From the NCBI GenBank assembly GCA_964553615.1, contig CAZKMA010000011.1:1-64000 (forward strand): a stretch of DNA of 64,000 bases. Direction: 5' to 3'. The position numbers and the translations under genes are program-made. Of this stretch, positions 62,211 to 64,000 are shown piece by piece. Numbering within the stretch: position 1 is the first letter of the stretch; each line of letters opens with the position of its first letter. The stretch comes from DATKUC01 sp964553615. Lineage in GTDB: Bacteria > Spirochaetota > Spirochaetia > DSM-27196 > DATKUC01. Below the pieces are notes generated by a model. The model was not told where the DNA came from and did no database searches. It worked only from the letters and a program-made list of their open reading frames with translations.

Positions 62211-64000
62211 TTGAAGCGCATTCAACCCAACCTGCGAACTCAGCTTCTCGTTGTTGCCGCTCTGTCGACCATCCCTTTTCTCGGGGTAACCATCTACACC
62301 GCGAACGAGTTGCACTCCGACGTTCAAGTTCGGTTACAGACTCATGGACGGGATGCGGCCCGGACCGCAGTTATGCGGATAGACGACGTTCTCTCCGCAA
62401 GCCGGCAGATCCTGTCTCTCATGCCGGACTCTCCGAACTTCAGCAGAATGCTCTCTATCCTGCCTCAGTTCCTGAATCTCGGGGTCCTCTCTCCGAACGG
62501 TCGCGTCCTCGCTGCAGCAGTGAAACAGCCGCCCGGGATAGGGTATGCGGGGAGGGACTTTGTCCTCTCCTGCGTACACTCCGGCAACTTCACCGTCGGC
62601 GGGTTCCTGTTCGATCCGGTGACCGGACTGCCAGGAATTCCGCTTGCCTATCCGGCGAAAAACCGAGCAGGACAGGTTACTGCCATCTCCTTCGCAATGC
62701 TCAACCTATCGTGTATCAGTCACGGTTGGGACACTGTCCTCTCGCGGCTGCCGCCAGGGTCTCTGCTGGTTGCACTGGACAAATCGGATGACAACCTCGT
62801 ATTTCGCGCGGGCGGGCACCTGACACTTTCCTCGGAAGGCCCAAACATCTTCAGCGGTCAAGCCGAAAACATCGGATCCGGCTGGTTCACCTCAGACTGG
62901 CCGGACGGGAAAACTCGCAGTTGGTACGTCCGGAGGATCAGGAACCACGCAAAAGGTCAGCCCCTCAGTCTGATCGCGGTCGGCGTGCGGCGGGACGCGG
63001 TCTTCTCCCACGCCGATATGGCGGCATTTAGGAGCCTAAGCGCAATTGCGGGGTCGGGCACGGTGCTGGTCTTTCTCGGATGGTGGATCCTCGAACGTCG
63101 GGCCGTGCGGCCGTTGCGCGGAGTACTGAACACGCTGCTCGCCCTTGGAACCGGAGATTTCAGCGCCCGCACACGCCTCGACAGACCCGGCGGGAGCATC
63201 GGGGCGCTCATCTCTGCAGTGGATTCGACCGCCGATGCTCTGGAGAAGAACGCGGACCGGCAGGATGGGCTGATCCATAGCCTTCGGGCAAGCGAGTTGC
63301 GCTACCGGACGCTCGTTGAGATATCTGCGGACGCAATAATCCTCCTGGATGGGTCCCTCTCAATTGTTGCCGAAAACGAAGCAGCACGGAACCTGTTCTC
63401 CACTCCGGGGACGGGCTCACTTGCAGGGCGGCAGGTGACCGATCTGGTCTGCCCTGCCGTCAGGCAGATCGCCACGTACTGGCTGAAGAACCGCCTGGCC
63501 GAAACGGGACAAATCCGCGCCCTGGAGATCGATATCCAGACCAGCGCGGGTGCCTGTATTCCCGTTGAAGTGTCGGTTTCCGGTCGTATGCTGACCGATG
63601 AACGGTCGGCAACAATTGTCGCCGTTATTCGCGATATCCGTGAACGTCACCGCGCCCAGCAGGAGAAAGCAAGCCTGCAGGAACAACTCGTTCAGTCGCA
63701 GCGGATGGAGGCAGTTGGAACTCTTGCCGGGGGCGTAGCCCATGATTTCAACAATCTGCTCACCGTGATCCGAGGCTACGTGGAGATCTCCAAGTTCGCA
63801 CTCAAAGAGGACGATCCGATGCTGTCGAATCTGCGGGAAATAGATTCTGCAACCCGTCGGGCTGCGGATGTAACCAGACAGCTGCTCCTGTTCAGTCGCC
63901 GCCAGAAGATGGAGCTCACCCACCTGGATCCGAACGACCTTGCAGAAAACATGAGCAAGCTGCTTCAACGCCTCATTGGAGAAAATATCCAACTTCGCAT
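62211..64000 (+). CDS. PAS-containing sensor histidine kinase (partial, runs off the window)
   Basis: A frame open from the TTG at 62211 to the window end, at least 596 residues. The start has GGAGG 8 bases before it and lies 2 bases after the previous stop, so a TTG start is credible. Residues ~10-28 are a membrane helix, followed by an outer sensor, a second helix near 282-300, a HAMP-like segment, a PAS domain near 365-480 and then the H-box G-G-V-A-H-D-F-N-N-L-L near 510. H-D-F-N-N is typical of hybrid kinases, so a receiver may follow outside the window. Confidence 0.85.
   Translation, partial: MKRIQPNLRTQLLVVAALSTIPFLGVTIYTANELHSDVQVRLQTHGRDAARTAVMRIDDVLSASRQILSLMPDSPNFSRMLSILPQFLNLGVLSPNGRVLAAAVKQPPGIGYAGRDFVLSCVHSGNFTVGGFLFDPVTGLPGIPLAYPAKNRAGQVTAISFAMLNLSCISHGWDTVLSRLPPGSLLVALDKSDDNLVFRAGGHLTLSSEGPNIFSGQAENIGSGWFTSDWPDGKTRSWYVRRIRNHAKGQPLSLIAVGVRRDAVFSHADMAAFRSLSAIAGSGTVLVFLGWWILERRAVRPLRGVLNTLLALGTGDFSARTRLDRPGGSIGALISAVDSTADALEKNADRQDGLIHSLRASELRYRTLVEISADAIILLDGSLSIVAENEAARNLFSTPGTGSLAGRQVTDLVCPAVRQIATYWLKNRLAETGQIRALEIDIQTSAGACIPVEVSVSGRMLTDERSATIVAVIRDIRERHRAQQEKASLQEQLVQSQRMEAVGTLAGGVAHDFNNLLTVIRGYVEISKFALKEDDPMLSNLREIDSATRRAADVTRQLLLFSRRQKMELTHLDPNDLAENMSKLLQRLIGENIQLR

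Overview
The window looks like spirochaete chromosome (Spirochaetia/Spirochaetales, about 55% GC by eye). The main clue is that all three extracellular sugar-binding proteins mature around an A-N-G-x-K-E motif, which I associate with spirochaete ABC solute-binding proteins. A run of exactly 100 N at 33363-33462 shows it comes from a scaffolded draft or metagenome assembly. I see no rRNA, tRNA or CRISPR. The content is that of a free-living carbohydrate-using heterotroph with many ABC sugar importers, aldo/keto reductases and zinc-type dehydrogenases.

Layout. 1-536: frameshifted remnant. 537-5708: small winged-helix protein and a 1644-residue GH13/GT5 fusion for alpha-glucan metabolism. 5853-10699: AraR-like GntR/LacI-type repressor divergent from a sugar ABC transporter, with a candidate promoter/operator pair between them. 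10738-14101: FGGY kinase, 2-hydroxyacid dehydrogenase and SDR, translationally coupled. 14229-27235: mostly single metabolic genes (aldo/keto reductases, quinone-oxidoreductase-like enzymes, isocitrate dehydrogenase, acetyl-CoA synthetase, SGNH hydrolase, AI-2E exporter family, TetR-ADH operon, MtfA peptidase, sorbitol-dehydrogenase-like enzyme). 27354-34706: YesM/YesN-type two-component pair, ABC sugar transporter and oligogalacturonate-lyase-like enzyme, probably a uronide or pectin-fragment uptake locus. 53173-64000: DsbA-like lipoprotein, a beta-hydroxyacid dehydrogenase/beta-propeller pair, chemoreceptor, OmpR-type two-component system, bacteriohemerythrin and PAS sensor proteins, the last running off the window.

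The most interesting block is 36775-52892, which I read as a sulfoquinovose (plant sulfolipid sugar) degradation island. It holds a YihQ-like GH31 sulfoquinovosidase, a Gfo/Idh/MocA protein, an ABC importer, a ROK regulator, a fucose/arabinose-isomerase-like protein, a TalC/FSA-type transaldolase, a sulfolactaldehyde-dehydrogenase-like enzyme, and SuyA/SuyB, which split sulfolactate into pyruvate and sulfite. Between SuyB and the regulator lies a LarA-family nickel racemase homologue with all key LarA residues. Sulfolactaldehyde oxidation should give (S)-sulfolactate while SuyAB is known to use the (R) form, so this gene is a candidate one-step sulfolactate racemase. The known solution uses two dehydrogenases. 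Three promoters in the island (importer, transaldolase, isomerase) share an AAACTAA-like A/T-rich element over the -10 region, a candidate operator for the ROK protein. Two further island genes (a NagB-like protein lacking a catalytic Asp, and an amidohydrolase) have no assigned step.
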